This document shows, one piece after another, positions 11,855 to 23,949 of a DNA stretch of 64,000 nucleotides. How positions within the stretch are numbered: position 1 is the first letter of the stretch; the number at the start of each line of letters is the position of its first letter. Source of the DNA: Membranipora membranacea (Eukaryota > Bryozoa > Gymnolaemata > Cheilostomatida > Membraniporidae); the NCBI GenBank assembly GCA_914767715.1, contig OU612071.1, positions 24,673,681 to 24,737,680 of the forward strand. The letters run 5' to 3'. The notes under the pieces are model-generated. The model was given only the letters and a program-made list of their open reading frames with translations, made no database searches and had not been told where the DNA came from. A program made the position numbers and the translations under genes.

Positions 11855-11888
11855 ATCAAACTTGGTCCAAGCCATAGGCCTACCAGTT

Positions 11889-13420
11889 TGACCAGAGAAC
11901 ATTAATATCTATGTTCTCTGGTCTTACTGCACATAACTCACCAGGACTCGAGGTAACTGAGCAGTGAACGATAACTCTGTACAGTATAAAGTCAACACAC
12001 CTGCTTTGGCCGTCTCATGTTCATCAATCATAGATAGGATAGATCCTCATCTGATTACTTCCTATAATAAAATATAATCACCCTAGTTGTTGTTTTTACA
12101 CCACAGCACAACATGATATTTAGGTGTAAAGACTACAACTCATAATTATCAAGATTGATCATTATATTCTTCTCACCTCTTACAATACAGAGGAAAAAAC
12201 AGTCTAGTCAGGAAGCAGTAAGTTGTTCCCTATTACTGATACGACTCGAAATTCAGGCATTAATAATAACTAAGAATTGTAGCTGTGATCCCAGACTGCA
12301 AATCGAGTCATTTTCAAATCCGCTGATGTCTTTACTGAATATATCAGGTGGACTCTAATACAATCACCCTCTTAGTGGTTTTTACAATACAGCACAACAT
12401 GATAGCTAGGTGTAAAAACTGCAACTCATGAGCTCAATATCCAGATCTATAATTAGATTCTTCTCACCTCTTACTGAAGTCTAAGACAGACGGACAGGAG
12501 AGTCAGGAAGCAAAAGTGATGTGGTTTGATCAACACGATACAGTATTATAGAGTGGGCGACAAACTTGTTCCATTTAAGGTAAATAGGTCACTGAGGAAA
12601 ACTGCAATATTAGACATAATAACATTTGAGTCAGGAGCAGCAGGGTGTTGGGGTATGAGCTTGAGGTTCAAAGTAACATTCCTATCACCTCGGAGCTACT
12701 TACTGTTTACTTGCCGTAGGCAATGCACGGTCTATATCTGATCATGATAATCAGTCTCCATAGGATGGTGTAGAGTTTCTTTCACCAAGGAGGAATACAA
12801 GTCTAACTGGGGGATTGTGCATGTGCCTCCACCTGCAAAAGAAAGCAGTAGTTATGAATGAAGCTGAAGCATTCTGCTATTATAATTATTCACAGCCAGT
12901 ATGAGGTCACTAGTTATGACAACACTCCTGCAGGAAATAAGTGTAATTGATCTTTAGAAGTTGTCTTCTAATTTCACATGCGGGAATAACTTCACAAGTG
13001 TTATGAGTGAAATCGAAGATTTTAGATGATTTGGTCCAACTGCTGTAGGCCTCAAGTCAAATCATCTGGCTGCAGGCCTTTACCATAACATGGTGCCAGG
13101 TGAGGAGCTTATAGTGCTTGAGCACCTCTTGGCACTCCCTACATGTGAATTTACAGTAACAGTGCAGAATATATCCTTCAATTCAAGACCAACACTTCAA
13201 GTAATGAACAGTCAGACTAACACGGCTTTATTTGGGGTTTGAAAGATCCAAGTTGAATATGTCTTCTGATTAGCAGACTGATGATAGATTTTAATATACT
13301 CACCTAGAGACATCAGATTGTTCCTCAGATCATCTCCTACTGGTCTTAATATACTGAGTATCGACATCTCTAACCTAACCGCTGCATCCAATCTGTCTGT
13401 CAAAAACGCAACACAAGCAA
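11889..13420 (-). repeat. Tandem gene-family block, copy 1 (minus-strand exons)
   Basis: This block aligns with 14,224-15,580 (offset about 2.3 kb): shared landmarks are ctatgttctctggtcttact, the cgtctcat..ttcatca run, tattcttctcacctct, and gcagtaagtagct-type exon edges. One exon is well defined: 13304-13396 on the minus strand, acceptor gacag, donor tag|gtgagt, reading DRLDAAVRLEMSILSILRPV then GDDLRNNLMSL (93 nt, phase 1 to 1). The matching exon in copy 2 reads DMMGAEVKLEMSQMSVMCPV then GDE. Another exon-like segment near 12,270-12,355 reads DSICSLGSQLQF, with ITDLGSKIHFS in copy 2. LEMS-PVGD and LGS-x-x-x-F suggest an extracellular beta-sandwich, perhaps Ig-like, but the family is not identified. 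Within copy 1, 12,081-12,240 and 12,361-12,520 are also related to each other. Confidence 0.6.
11891..11922. repeat. Conserved palindrome accagagaacat-N8-atgttctctggt
   Basis: A perfect 12-bp inverted repeat around 8 bases. The equivalent position in the second gene-family copy (14,230-14,262) keeps the same two arms with a slightly different spacer, so the palindrome has survived divergence of the surrounding sequence. Confidence 0.85.
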
Positions 13421-13528
13421 TGTTAGGAGCACCCCTAGACTTAATAATACACCTAGAGAGGACACTTTATGGAGCAGTAGCATTGAGGCACTGAGGCATT
13501 TTATTGTGGGCGATGTTACAACATTGGG

Positions 13529-13834
13529 AGGTGTAGAAGCAATGATGCTATCATTGATTTACTGTCCAAAATCGAGGTTTTCTGTCGATAACTCAATCGC
13601 TTTTGATCGGAGTTTGAGTTTGAAAATTACAATAGATTAAGCAGCTTCTCTTGAACAGTTTGATACTAATTTTGAGCAAAAAAAGAACAAGAAATAGCAT
13701 CAAGTTGACAACAAGATGCTGCTGATTGAATAGCAATTTTCAAAGCCAAAATCCGATCAGAATTGATCGATTTATGAACAAAAAACCTGGATTATGGACA
13801 TTAATTCAATGATAGCATCATTGCTTGAACACCT
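13529..13834. mobile_element. 306-bp palindromic MITE
   Basis: The ends read aggtgtagaagcaatgatgc (left) and gcatcattgcttgaacacct (right), and the two halves continue as imperfect inverted copies to a centre near 13,680 (for example ttttgatcggagttt against the right half's aaatccgatcagaa). No equivalent is seen at the corresponding place in the sister block at 15.6 kb, so it inserted after the duplication. Confidence 0.82.
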
Positions 13835-14223
13835 TTATTGACGCCGCCCCACAATTAAGAGCCTCGCTTCAGCTGTATATGGTGTCCTGTCTAGGTTTAT
13901 TATTAAGGCGATGGAATCCCCATGTCTTGTCAGTTTGTTCGCCTGTGTTGGAATTTCAAAAAATGTAGAAGTGCCTTAATATGGAAGCATTGAGTTTGGT
14001 AGTTGTTTATGGTACAGTTTTTTCGAGTTGATCACAATGGGGATAATGCAATCGACAAAAATGTCGCCAATAAGGCACTCTCCCCAAGTGGCAGCGGTAG
14101 TTTACAGCAACAGTGTACATTGGTAGCCATGTCAAACTTGTTGTTGCTATGATGACCTCAGCGATATAACAACTTTTGTGTTAAATGGATTACATATAAA
14201 CTGCCTACAATGGCAGCCGTACC

Positions 14224-15580
14224 AGTCTTACCAGAGAACATATACAATCTATGTTCTCTGGTCTTACTGTTCATAACTCACAAGGACTCGATGTTACTGA
14301 GCCGTGACGGGTAACTCTGTAAATTATCAGGTCAAGAAAGTCGCAGCGGGCGTCTCATATTCATCACACATAGATGAGGCAGGCCACATGATTACTCGCT
14401 GTAAAAAAAACCATAATCATACATTGGCTGGAAAAATATCTTGATTTTATCTAAAAGTGAAGATATCTGTGTTAACTGAGAAGTGTATCTTTGATCCTAA
14501 ATCAGTTATTCTACATTCCAGAGCACACATAGTGTCAGGTGCAGATAAGATCTACCTTTAAATTCGCAAGTTTGTTTATCAAATATTTCAGATACACTCC
14601 AATATAAACACTGTCTCTGTATTTTCTACTATACTGCACAACAGGAGATCTATGCAAGAACTGACACTCTTGTGTCAAGTATGCGGGATGATCCTTAGAT
14701 TCTCTCACCTCTCGCAATATTCTAACCAAGAGGACAGCACAAGGCAAGACGAGTGATGTGGGTTAATCAACTTAAATACAGTTCTATAGAGCGGCGCAGC
14801 ATTCCATATACAAGTGCATAGGTCAGTGTACAGTTACATAGGTCAATATAGAGGTACATAGGTCAATGCAGCAAACTGCAATATTGGACATCATAACAGG
14901 CAAAGAAGTTTGTCATCATAAGATATTTCAGGCTCAGACTAGCGATTTCATCGCCTCAGAGCTACTTACTGCTTACTCACCATGTGACCAGTACACAGTT
15001 AGAGATCAGTCATTAGAGAAGGATGAAGAATTGTGTTAATCGACGAGATTTCGAGTCTAAGTCATTGTACATTATCATTGTGCAACACATGTACCTCAAC
15101 CTGCAAAACAAGAGACGGCAAGGGATATGAATGAAGATGAAGCTTTCCATTATTATGATTCACATATCATTGAAGTTACAAGTATTTATGAGACCACTCT
15201 AGTTAAAGTGACCTTCGGAAGTTGTCTTCTACTTTTTCATGTGGAGATAACTTAACAAATAAAGCAAGTGAAATCTGATAATTTGAATAATTTATAAGTT
15301 GTCAGTTGTTGAGATATCAGCTGCTTGCAAAACTATTGGCAGTGTGGCACTCTCAACACAGACACTTACTGCAACAGACTAGGACATAAGAAGGACAAAA
15401 CTGAGTATGGTCGAGATAAATATCAATAAAAAATAGCACAGCTCTAGTGATACAATTAATCACTCACCAAAAGAAATATAACGGCTCATCTCCTACTGGA
15501 CACATTACACTCATTTGGGACATCTCTAACTTTACCTCTGCGCCCATCATGTCTGTCAAAAGCAAAAAATTATTAAAATC
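14224..15580 (-). repeat. Tandem gene-family block, copy 2
   Basis: Sister of 11,889-13,420. Exon 15468-15552 (minus strand) has acceptor ttgacag and donor ttttg|gtgagt and reads DMMGAEVKLEMSQMSVMCPV then GDEPLYFF. Its donor phase (2) differs from copy 1 (phase 1), so at least one copy is altered downstream of GDE/GDD. Further exon-edge similarity to copy 1 is seen at 14,490-14,530 and 14,930-15,000 (gtgagtaagcagtaagtagc against gcaagtaaacagtaagtagc on the minus strand). Confidence 0.6.
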
Positions 15581-15582
15581 AC

Positions 15583-15777
15583 CATGTTTTCTCAGCTGTG
15601 AGGCCCAGTGTTGGAACATTGAAGTAGAAGTACCCTCATACAGCAGCATGGAGAGACCAACAGAGTCTCCATAAACTGAGACGGTGTAGTTAAACTCGCT
15701 AGCGTCCAACAAAGTGATGTGAATGAAGATTGGTGTGCGTAGGAATAAACAACCAATACAGTACATAAATTTAGTAT
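15583..15777 (-). CDS. Probable exon of the same gene family
   Basis: On the minus strand an acceptor (atgctgcag) is followed by DTKFMYCIGCLFLRTPIFIH, ITLLDASEFNYTVSVYGDSV and GLSMLLYEGTSTSMFQHWAS, ending at CATG|gtgatt. Length 195 nt, phase 1 to 1. The next exon (15468-15552) is in register, but the implied intron would be only 30 bases and the frame is open across it, so the two may instead be a single exon. The product is unknown; alternating hydrophobic residues suggest beta-strands. Confidence 0.45.
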
Positions 15778-15959
15778 CTGCAGCATTGGAAAAATGTTCA
15801 ATAGTGACCAAAGGAAGCACAGACCTAAACAGACTATTTTGTCTGGATTTTATCTTCACATACAACAAGACAAACTAATTCAAGTCAACAAAAATATCAT
15901 ACTCACTACCAACCTATCAAGCAGTGGCCTAATAATGCTTGCGACTTTGGGAGAGAAAT

Positions 15960-16806
15960 ATTATGAAACTCATCAACTAAACGCCATTATTTGAACTCAA
16001 TTAGAACACCAAGCTCACCTTAGATGAAGTAAGACCTGGATACACTGGAGGGCAATCAGTAGCATCGAATAAGTTCTCAACTGAAGACACCACACCTAAC
16101 TTGGCTCTCCTAGTATACCTTCAAGTAGGCCTGTAGATATCTTAAATATATCAAAATAGTTTGTCTAAGTCGAAAGATGAGGCAAACAGTCTTCACAACT
16201 GCAAAAATGTGGAATGAAGGCTCTACAGCAATAAGTTTCATCTGCGTCAGATATTTTCATTCATTAAATTCAACAACATAGATCCAAGTAGGCCTAATAC
16301 ATGGCCTATATTCAAATCTACGGTGATGACAGCAAACAAAGAAGTACAACAGTGTAGTTAGTACACAACCAGCCAGAGTTCTACCCAGCTGCTGAAGTTA
16401 GATACAACTGGCCGGTAAGCTGTGGTCATCACATAGTGACAGCTACTAGCTGGCTATTTTACTCATCTCAGTGGGTGGCCCGATACTGAGCATCAAGCTG
16501 CCTTATGATTATGGTCAGGTCAGTCTAATCAAAAACACAAGATGTTAGTGCTTTTACCTTTACTTTTCACCTTTTGCTTTGCCCTACAAAATTACAGGTT
16601 GCTGGGAAATCAGTCCAAATTCAGCGCTTTGCATTCTTCCCTCCTAATAATTTTACAAGTGGGTCTAGAGCTGTTTTGTTGCCCATATTTCGGGTAAGAG
16701 AATAATTGCAAAAGTGTTCCTTACCTGCTGTGCTACAGTGACTTGATTCACACATCCATCATGAACTGCAGAATGAAAAAATCCACCTGTACCTGGCTCT
16801 CCTGTC
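15960..16806 (-). repeat. Duplicated gene-family segment, copy interrupted by the YqaJ insertion
   Basis: Aligns with 22,640-23,427: shared taccttcaagtaggcctn, gtgggtggcc-ga-gctgagcatcaag and the exon near 16.75 kb. That exon (minus strand, 16725 to about 16806, donor cagcag|gtaagg) reads TGEPGTGGFFHSAVHDGCVN then QVTVAQQ. The sister reads TGEPGIGGFFHPAVIDGCVF then NRMCTKKHITVGQQ. The reading frame is conserved despite a multi-codon indel, which supports a real exon. The homology stops at 16,806, exactly where the inverted repeat begins. Confidence 0.68.
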
Positions 16807-16928
16807 ATGAATAGGCTTTGTCAGTGTCAGAATTTTACATAAATAGCCCTGTGTTTCATTCATTGCATCATAGTATAGGAGTGAATATTGATATTCAAGC
16901 AGCATATTAATACACGACATCTGACACT
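16806..16928. repeat. 123-bp perfect inverted repeat, left arm
   Basis: Exact reverse complement of 20,588-20,710 over 123 bases. The two arms bracket the SAP-SWIM-YqaJ gene. The right arm is in the orientation found in the uninterrupted sister locus (23,480-23,600), so this left arm is the inverted extra copy. Confidence 0.93.
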
Positions 16929-17329
16929 CTGTGGTTCTATCCTGTGGAGCTTGTTTACGATTATTTCTCTGAATCACCACTATTAGGTTAGACATTTGAG
17001 GACAAATATTGGAGGACTACATTGCTGGCTAAATAGCCATATTATATTTATAAACTTGATGGCATTACTGTATAATAATATGAGATGTTTAATCAAAACT
17101 TCCAACATTGTTATGCATAAAGGTAGGAACAGTGAGATACAAGAATGTATTTTATCAACTGGGGTGTGAACTTATGTAAACGATATTATTTCAAACAGCA
17201 AAAGTAATATTGCACCAGCTTTGGTTGGAACAGCAAAACAAACCTAAACATTCACGCATCAGACTTCATGTTGAACTGTGTTTAATAAGTAAGTACTTAG
17301 ACTGGGGTGAACAGAAAGATGACAACAAT
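16929..17329. other. Unique sequence inside the inverted-repeat-bounded insert
   Basis: AT-rich 3' flank of the YqaJ gene. No coding sequence or repeat was recognised, and it does not match the corresponding inner flank on the other side (20,111-20,587). Confidence 0.4.
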
Positions 17330-20110
17330 TTAAATTTTACGTTTACGCCCTAAAATAATTTGGGGCGCCATATACAAATGATAAAACTTTTTGATATTGT
17401 CACGGAGATGGCTGCTGAAATCTTCGTCGTATGCTATCAGTTCCAAATGACCCTGATGGTCCTCATAAAAAACAAAAAACCACGACTCTTTGATGCCAGT
17501 TATCATCATTTGTCCCTGCACCTGCCCGTAGTAGGGATCTTTTTTCTTTAATTTACCTTCCTTTATATGTTGGTAGCTGGAAAGTTGTGTTGTTGGACAT
17601 TTAATTTCAGCCAGCCTCTCAGGACAACAGTCACAAGTCACTATGCCATCAGGGCTGGCACCTAGGAACTGGTCAGCTCTATCAATAAACAGACAACATG
17701 ATCTGATTGATGGGTTGATGTGGCCCAACGCTTTCATTCTACTGATTAGTTTTATGGATGCCACAGATTCCATAGCTGATCCCCGCTGTACATGAGCTAT
17801 GTTGTCCAATGGGGTTGGATACAACAATCTATTTACTAGGGCATCGCATGTTTCATCTGGTTTTTTTTTCACTGTCTCAACCCTTGTATGTACACCATAA
17901 AAATTAGATGCAGTGATACACCCTTTTCTGGCCTCAAACCATAGAGGGTTGCTGCTCTGGCCTATAGTTAGCCTCTCAATACTTTTGATGTCATCTTCAC
18001 TAAGCGCCAGCTTCGCGATCAGATCCATGGCGTTTAAACTGTCTCTTGCTTGCACATCAATCTTAGCTGATTCTGGTAGCTGTGGTGTCTCCGTCTCCAT
18101 TCATCATCCAGTAAAATTACTTCAGGCTGAGATGCCGCTCCAACTGATTTATCAGACTGTATCATATTTGTATCAGCGCTGTCACTATGAATTGTTCCTT
18201 TGAAAAAAAAAAGGAATATAATGGATATGTATATTTCATTGTGATTGACATCATTAAACATTTCATCTTGCTTGCAATCTAACAAGTTTGTGATGGAAAA
18301 TGGGTATCCGCAGATTGATTTACAAATTCTTCAATTTTCTTGGTTGAGCAATGCAGTAATCTGTATCGATATCTTATTAAAAAACTATCTTTATTCACCT
18401 GGAAGAAATATAGATGCATTCGGCAAAACTTCTCGAATTCCTGCCAAGAATGTTTTGTAGTAGTCAGGATCCTTGTCATCAACTAGAGTCTCTCTCACTT
18501 TGCAGAGCTCCACCAGGTCATTGCGGACTTGCTCTGGCACATTTACTATAAACAAAAATGTATAAATGTGATTATTTATACATAGTTATGGACTTTAATC
18601 ATGCATGGTTATAAATAGTTTTTTTAATATTATATGTGATACGGTGACAACAGTTTTTATGTAAACTGAAATATTTTAGTACCATTTTTTTTCCATAGCA
18701 CCCTGTGGTCCATTATTATCATCACATGGTAATATTGGATCTGATAATAAACTTAACTAAAAAAATACCACCGTCCACCAGCACAACAACGGTAAATGTA
18801 TATCTTTCTAGAGTGCTGGTTTCCTCTTCATTAAAAATGAAGTGGAAAAACATCATGTGTTATGAGCAAAAATTCTGTTATGTTATGTAATCAGATTGAC
18901 AATGCTCTTTGTTGCAAAAATATACGTTAAACAGTTTTCTGGAAAATCAAGGGGTGAAATATTCCTAGCTACATTTACACACAAATATTGACACATACAT
19001 AGCTCTCAATCCTTAAAAATAACACACCTATTCCTTTTAAGTGGTCTGGCTTAATAAATTTCATCTCCCTCAACCTCAGATTCAGCTCAACTTTGGAACC
19101 AGATGGTTCTTTCCAAACATTACTTGTGGATGTACAAGCAGGGTTGGATAGTTCGAGTTTATAAGCATGCTCCACTTTGAACAGTAGAGCTGCAACATGG
19201 TTACAGGTCTGACTCAATCTGTAAAAGGAAAATTGAACAATGATGTAATAACATAATATTGTATTAAATGATCAAAGGCCAGCTAGCCAATCTTCATAGT
19301 TTTCACCATTTTAGCAAGTTAAAATTTATATGGCTAACAGAAATTACCTATCAAATCATGAACAATTTTTTGGAATATAAATTAAAAACAAAAATAATTA
19401 TCATAATTAAATGAACATTGTCTGCCAAATAGGAAGTGTATAATAACATCAAAACAGTACATCGCAAAAATACTCCTTTCCATTCCTGTTTAACACAATT
19501 TTATAACTGCTTACCCAGCGACACAACTGCAGTAGGCAGAGACGATATCTCCACTTTTCTTTTTTATCTTAACCCACAGCTCATGGGGAATGTCATTGAC
19601 TCTATTGCTCGGAGTGCACTTTGCTTTGAGATAGCAGTATTCGTTAGATTTGCTGATAGGACAGTAAAACACTTCCTTCAACCAGTCACACTGAAAATAA
19701 CTGAATGCTTTTCCAGTTTTGTAGGCAGTCATAGCTTCCCGATTCAGTCCAACGCTCCCGTGTTCTCTCATAAACCAATGTATATCTAAATAGGATACTG
19801 GTGGCCACAATCTTAATCCATTCTTTTCATCAATCCAGTTTTTCAGTTTTACCGGGTCAGTTGACGGCAGACCTTTGGTGTAAAGACCTTTATAATCCTT
19901 CTTTCTTGACAGCTCCTTTTCACGTTCGCCCTCAATTTCAGGAATGTTATCATTTGCCAAGACATAGGCCCTTGACACAAGTTCTTTCTTAGATCCAGAA
20001 ACTTTATATCCTCGCCTTCGGCAATAATCTTTCAAACTATCAACACTCCACATTTCTATTTCAGAATGCGTTACTTTGTCTGCTGTACTGTCCATGGATG
20101 ATGATGCCAT
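17330..20110 (-). CDS. SAP - SWIM zinc finger - YqaJ-type nuclease protein, four exons, one frameshift
   Basis: Exons on the minus strand are 20110-19515, 19218-19028, 18545-18399 and 18197-17330; donors and acceptors are canonical and phases match (2, 1, 1). Exon 1 starts ATGGCATCATCA and carries a SAP domain (SVDSLKDYCRRRGYKVSGSK, KELVSRAY). The SWIM finger is split by intron 1: CSCVAG joins LSQTCNHVAALL, giving C-x-C-x(7)-C-x-H. Exon 4 carries a YqaJ/lambda-exonuclease fold: WFEARKGCITASNF, RGSAMESVA, LGASPDGIV, LAEIKCP and PYYGQVQGQMMITG. The D ... E-x-K catalytic set is intact. Exon 4 needs a single-base shift between about 18,100 and 18,037 to join the two frames, so the copy is either slightly broken or has an assembly indel. 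These proteins are multi-copy in sponges and cnidarians; likely roles are DNA-end processing for a mobile element. The perfect 123-bp inverted repeats on both sides support a recent insertion. Confidence 0.85.
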
Positions 20111-20587
20111 TACTATTTTAAATCTTACGTAAAATATTTAGTGGTATTTGCTCAAAATCTTGCTGTATAATGACTGTTTTCAGATAAAACTGAATGCCTT
20201 ATACTTATGAATGAATCAGCTGATCTTGTGGTTGGGGACATCCCTCTTTTGTTTACTGTTTCCAAACAGTTTATACATAGTGATTTGTGGTTGCATAATG
20301 AATGCTATAAATCATCCTTTGATGTATGCGGTAGTAGAGCTATTGACAGTGATCAGGGTGCACAATACACTGTTGCATTCAATAACTTTATCATGCATGC
20401 TCAGATTTTTTGTCCTGCAGATATGTGAAAGTTCTTATGATGAGGTATAACTTACTTGCAGGGCTGGACCCTTACCCTACCCCAATGGATGTTATTTCTG
20501 CAAATTTAGCACAGGCTACATGATAAGCCATGATAAATTTGTGTTCGACAGGAGGAGATAACTCTTATTTAAAACAGGGCACATAAA
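20111..20587. other. 5' flank of the YqaJ gene inside the insert
   Basis: Should hold the promoter of the minus-strand gene. No TATA-type box could be assigned with confidence. Overlapping open frames at 20,207-20,450 have no recognisable product. Confidence 0.35.
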
Positions 20588-20710
20588 AGTGTCAGATGTC
20601 GTGTATTAATATGCTGCTTGAATATCAATATTCACTCCTATACTATGATGCAATGAATGAAACACAGGGCTATTTATGTAAAATTCTGACACTGACAAAG
20701 CCTATTCATG
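20588..20710. repeat. 123-bp perfect inverted repeat, right arm
   Basis: Partner of 16,806-16,928. Similarity to 23,480-23,640 continues past the arm (attcattgaaatccnaacaag), showing that this arm lies in native gene-family DNA rather than inside the inserted element only. Confidence 0.93.
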
Positions 20711-22639
20711 AGAGTTTAGCTCATCATTCATTGAAATCCAAACAAGCTATTCAATTTGATACTTGGCTATATTCTATGTCTGGTAAACTTCACAAGAGCA
20801 AAGCAAAATTAGAGGACAATGACTATGACATGACACTCCCGCTGTTCCCTGTCCACAGCAATTCAAGTGTGAAAACGAGTGTTTGTCATTTTGGATGCTG
20901 TGCTCGCTTGCTCTGTTTATATAAGATTACAATGTAGAAATGATTTCTTTCTGCAGACATAGCCTTACTTATTTCAGATTTGCCTGAGAATGGTTCATGC
21001 AATTCTCTTGATTTTTTTTACATGTGTTACCAGAACATATGGGCCACAGTCTAGGCATTTATTCATGTAGTCAGTCAATGGATTTTGCAGATATATTTGA
21101 TTTAGTGGCTAACATTCCTTGGTGAGATGAGTAAGACAAGGTACACACAATACTAGATAGCCCTTACATCAAACAAAGTTTCCTATGACCAACAGTCATT
21201 CTAAGCTGACCAAAGGAAGGTGTCAGATTTATGAAATTTGTCATTCAAAAGCTGAAAACTAGATAAAAACAGCCCAAAAACAGCCTTCTTTTCTCCCTCC
21301 CCCTCCAACATAATCTTTTTGTGAACCATGAAAATAATCATTGTTACCAATCACCTCAATCAAGACATTTACTTGAGAACATTTGCTCCAATTTAAGAGG
21401 TAAATGTGGCTATAGAGACGGCCCAAAAAGTGTCCAGTTCATAGCGCCATATGGACATGTCTCTTCTATACATATGCTAAGCAAAAATTACCCAACCATC
21501 TGCATGAATGATGGGGCCTTTATTTTAGATTGAGCTTAGCGTTATAACATGAAAACTCAGGTCCATACTCTAGTACTCAACTACATCAGTGAAACTCCAC
21601 CCATAATCTCAGCTATCATATAGTTAACCTACCAGGCGTTTAGTCGCTGGCAAAATAGTAAGTGGTAAGATCACCACAGTTGCATTTATATCACCTTCCC
21701 TTGGTAGTCAAACTATCGTTAGTCATGTTTCCCCTCAAACGCTATGATAAGGCCAATGTCACTTAGTTGATCCTACAGTGTACTTTATAGTTTTTTACCA
21801 AATCTTGCAATAAGATCCTACGATATCCTCTCGAGTATGATCCATACTAACTCGATACTCAAAAATTTGAATTCATTTTCAAAGAAACTGATCTGTGCAT
21901 TGACATAGACTGCACTTATTCAGTAATATTGATAGTCCATGTTTAGATGTGCTGAGTAACTGTGGTGCACAAATGGACAAGATCTGATGCCACAAAACAG
22001 AAAGCTTCTCCAAGTCACCCACTGCTAACACATTTCAATACTACTCTCTAGGAGGCCGTCAAATTCATTTGGATTTTTTATCACCCTGAAGACTGAAATA
22101 ACTAGATAACACATTTATTTACATGGATCTACTTTAAGACATGCAAATATTATTTTTTTATGTAAAGAGAACTGTTTATCTGAGTAAGTCTTGTGTGTCA
22201 AAACATCTTAAAGTTTGTAAGGATTGCTAAAAAAAATCCTGAAAACTCAAAATCACTTGTTAGTAATCATCACATGATTTTGATTTTTACATCATTGAGA
22301 TGCCTGAAATGTCTAGATCTAAAATATTTTTATTTGAAGTTTCAGTGAAATTTGGAAATACATAATTTTCATGAAAAACAAACAGGCTACCTGTGTAAAT
22401 TTTGAATTTCCTATTGAAATTCTATTGAAAGCCACTAATCATAAAGCTCATATACACCGAATAAAGCAATGTAAATCTAGTTCGATAAGCATAGACAGTC
22501 TAGGGTGAATATAGCTGGTAATTCGAGGATATGCAACATGAAGAACATTCTAGTTGATCAAAATATTACATCCTAAATAATAATGAGCTGCTAACAATCA
22601 AGCACTGATGGTGACAATGTTAGGGAAATACTACAAAAT
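20711..22639. other. Gene-family flank without a confident exon
   Basis: AT-rich. Similarity to the sister segment is visible to about 20,760; beyond that I see no exon, RNA gene or repeat that can be supported. Short open frames here (20,596-20,937; 21,321-21,533) lack recognised motifs. Confidence 0.35.
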
Positions 22640-23660
22640 TACTCAACAACATCTCAATATTTGAACTGAAATCAAACTCACAGCTCAGTGAAGATGAGTC
22701 ATACTATGGAATTATCTGTATAGCCTGCAGTCAGTCACATGTTCTAAGTGCTCAACTATAGATATCAGACCTAAATCTTAAGTGTACCTTCAAGTAGGCC
22801 TACTGCAATCTACAAATATCAAAAATGTATGTCTTGTTAGTTTAAATACTAGTGAAACAGTTCTCAAAACTTGTGAATATGGATTTTAGACTTCTACAGC
22901 AGCCAGATATTATATCTAGTAAATTCAACATTGTAAATACAAAGGTCCAAGTGAAACTAGGCCTTATTTATCTACAGTATTGGCAGCAGACCAACAAGTA
23001 TGAAAGTTTAGTTAGTCACAGCCATGGTTCTAGCTTGCTGCTGATTTTAGATACCACTGGTTGACAGCTGTGGTCATCTCCAGGTGACAGCTAGCTGTCT
23101 CAATCATCTTAGTGGGTGGCCTGATGCTGAGCATCAAGCTACCTTACAATTTGGTCTAGATAATGGTGTTACTACTTCTCTAAAAAAGTACTGGTGAGAG
23201 TAGCTGCGAAATCAATTCAAATTCAGTGCTATGCATCCCCCCCAAAAAAATAGAAGAGTCAGCCTTGAGCTGTTTTGTTTAACATATTTTAGGAATGAGA
23301 ATAATAACAATACTTTTTCCTACCTGCTGTCCTACAGTGATGTGTTTCTTCGTACACATCCTGTTAAACACACAACCATCAATGACTGCTGGATGAAAAA
23401 ATCCACCAATGCCTGGCTCTCCTGTCATGTTCTTCTCTGTGGGCTTTCATCACTCTGTGTAGGAGAAAACAGACATTCACAGTTTAATTATTTGAACAAC
23501 ACTATTCACTCCTACACTGAAGTCAATAATCAAAGTATTAATAATCTTTGGTGTAATGAATGAAAGACAAGATTATGTAACATTCTGACGATGACAAAAG
23601 CCAATTCATGAGATGTTAGGCCAATATTCATTGAAATCCCAACAAGCTATGCTCTTTTTC
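22640..23660 (-). repeat. Duplicated gene-family segment, uninterrupted copy
   Basis: Sister to 15,960-16,806 joined to 20,588-20,760. Its exon (23324 to about 23427, minus strand, donor cagcag|gtagga) reads TGEPGIGGFFHPAVIDGCVF then NRMCTKKHITVGQQ. It provides the pre-insertion layout and is the key evidence that the YqaJ segment was inserted into the other copy. Confidence 0.68.
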
Positions 23661-23949
23661 ATAGAAAATCAAACCTCTGACATGTAAGTTGAAAACAAAA
23701 GACTCATGTTGTTGATGTCAACATAAAAAACCATGCTGGTGATTTGTGCAGCTTCAAAATATCTATAGTATGATTGAAGTATTCAGTTATATCTGAGCCT
23801 ATTCTACCCTATCTAATGTAGGCCTATACCCCAAAGCCAAAGCCACACCTTTATAATTTTACTAGCTTCAGGCTCTGTTCATTTGGAGAGAAATCAACTC
23901 AGTTTTCCCACTCTTCTTTCTGCTTATTTTATATCAGCCTTCTTGTAAC

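Noticed and set aside
11891-11922. Glucocorticoid-response-type element (AGAACA ... TGTTCT)
   Set aside because: The half-sites are present, but their spacing is much longer than the 3 bases these receptors need.
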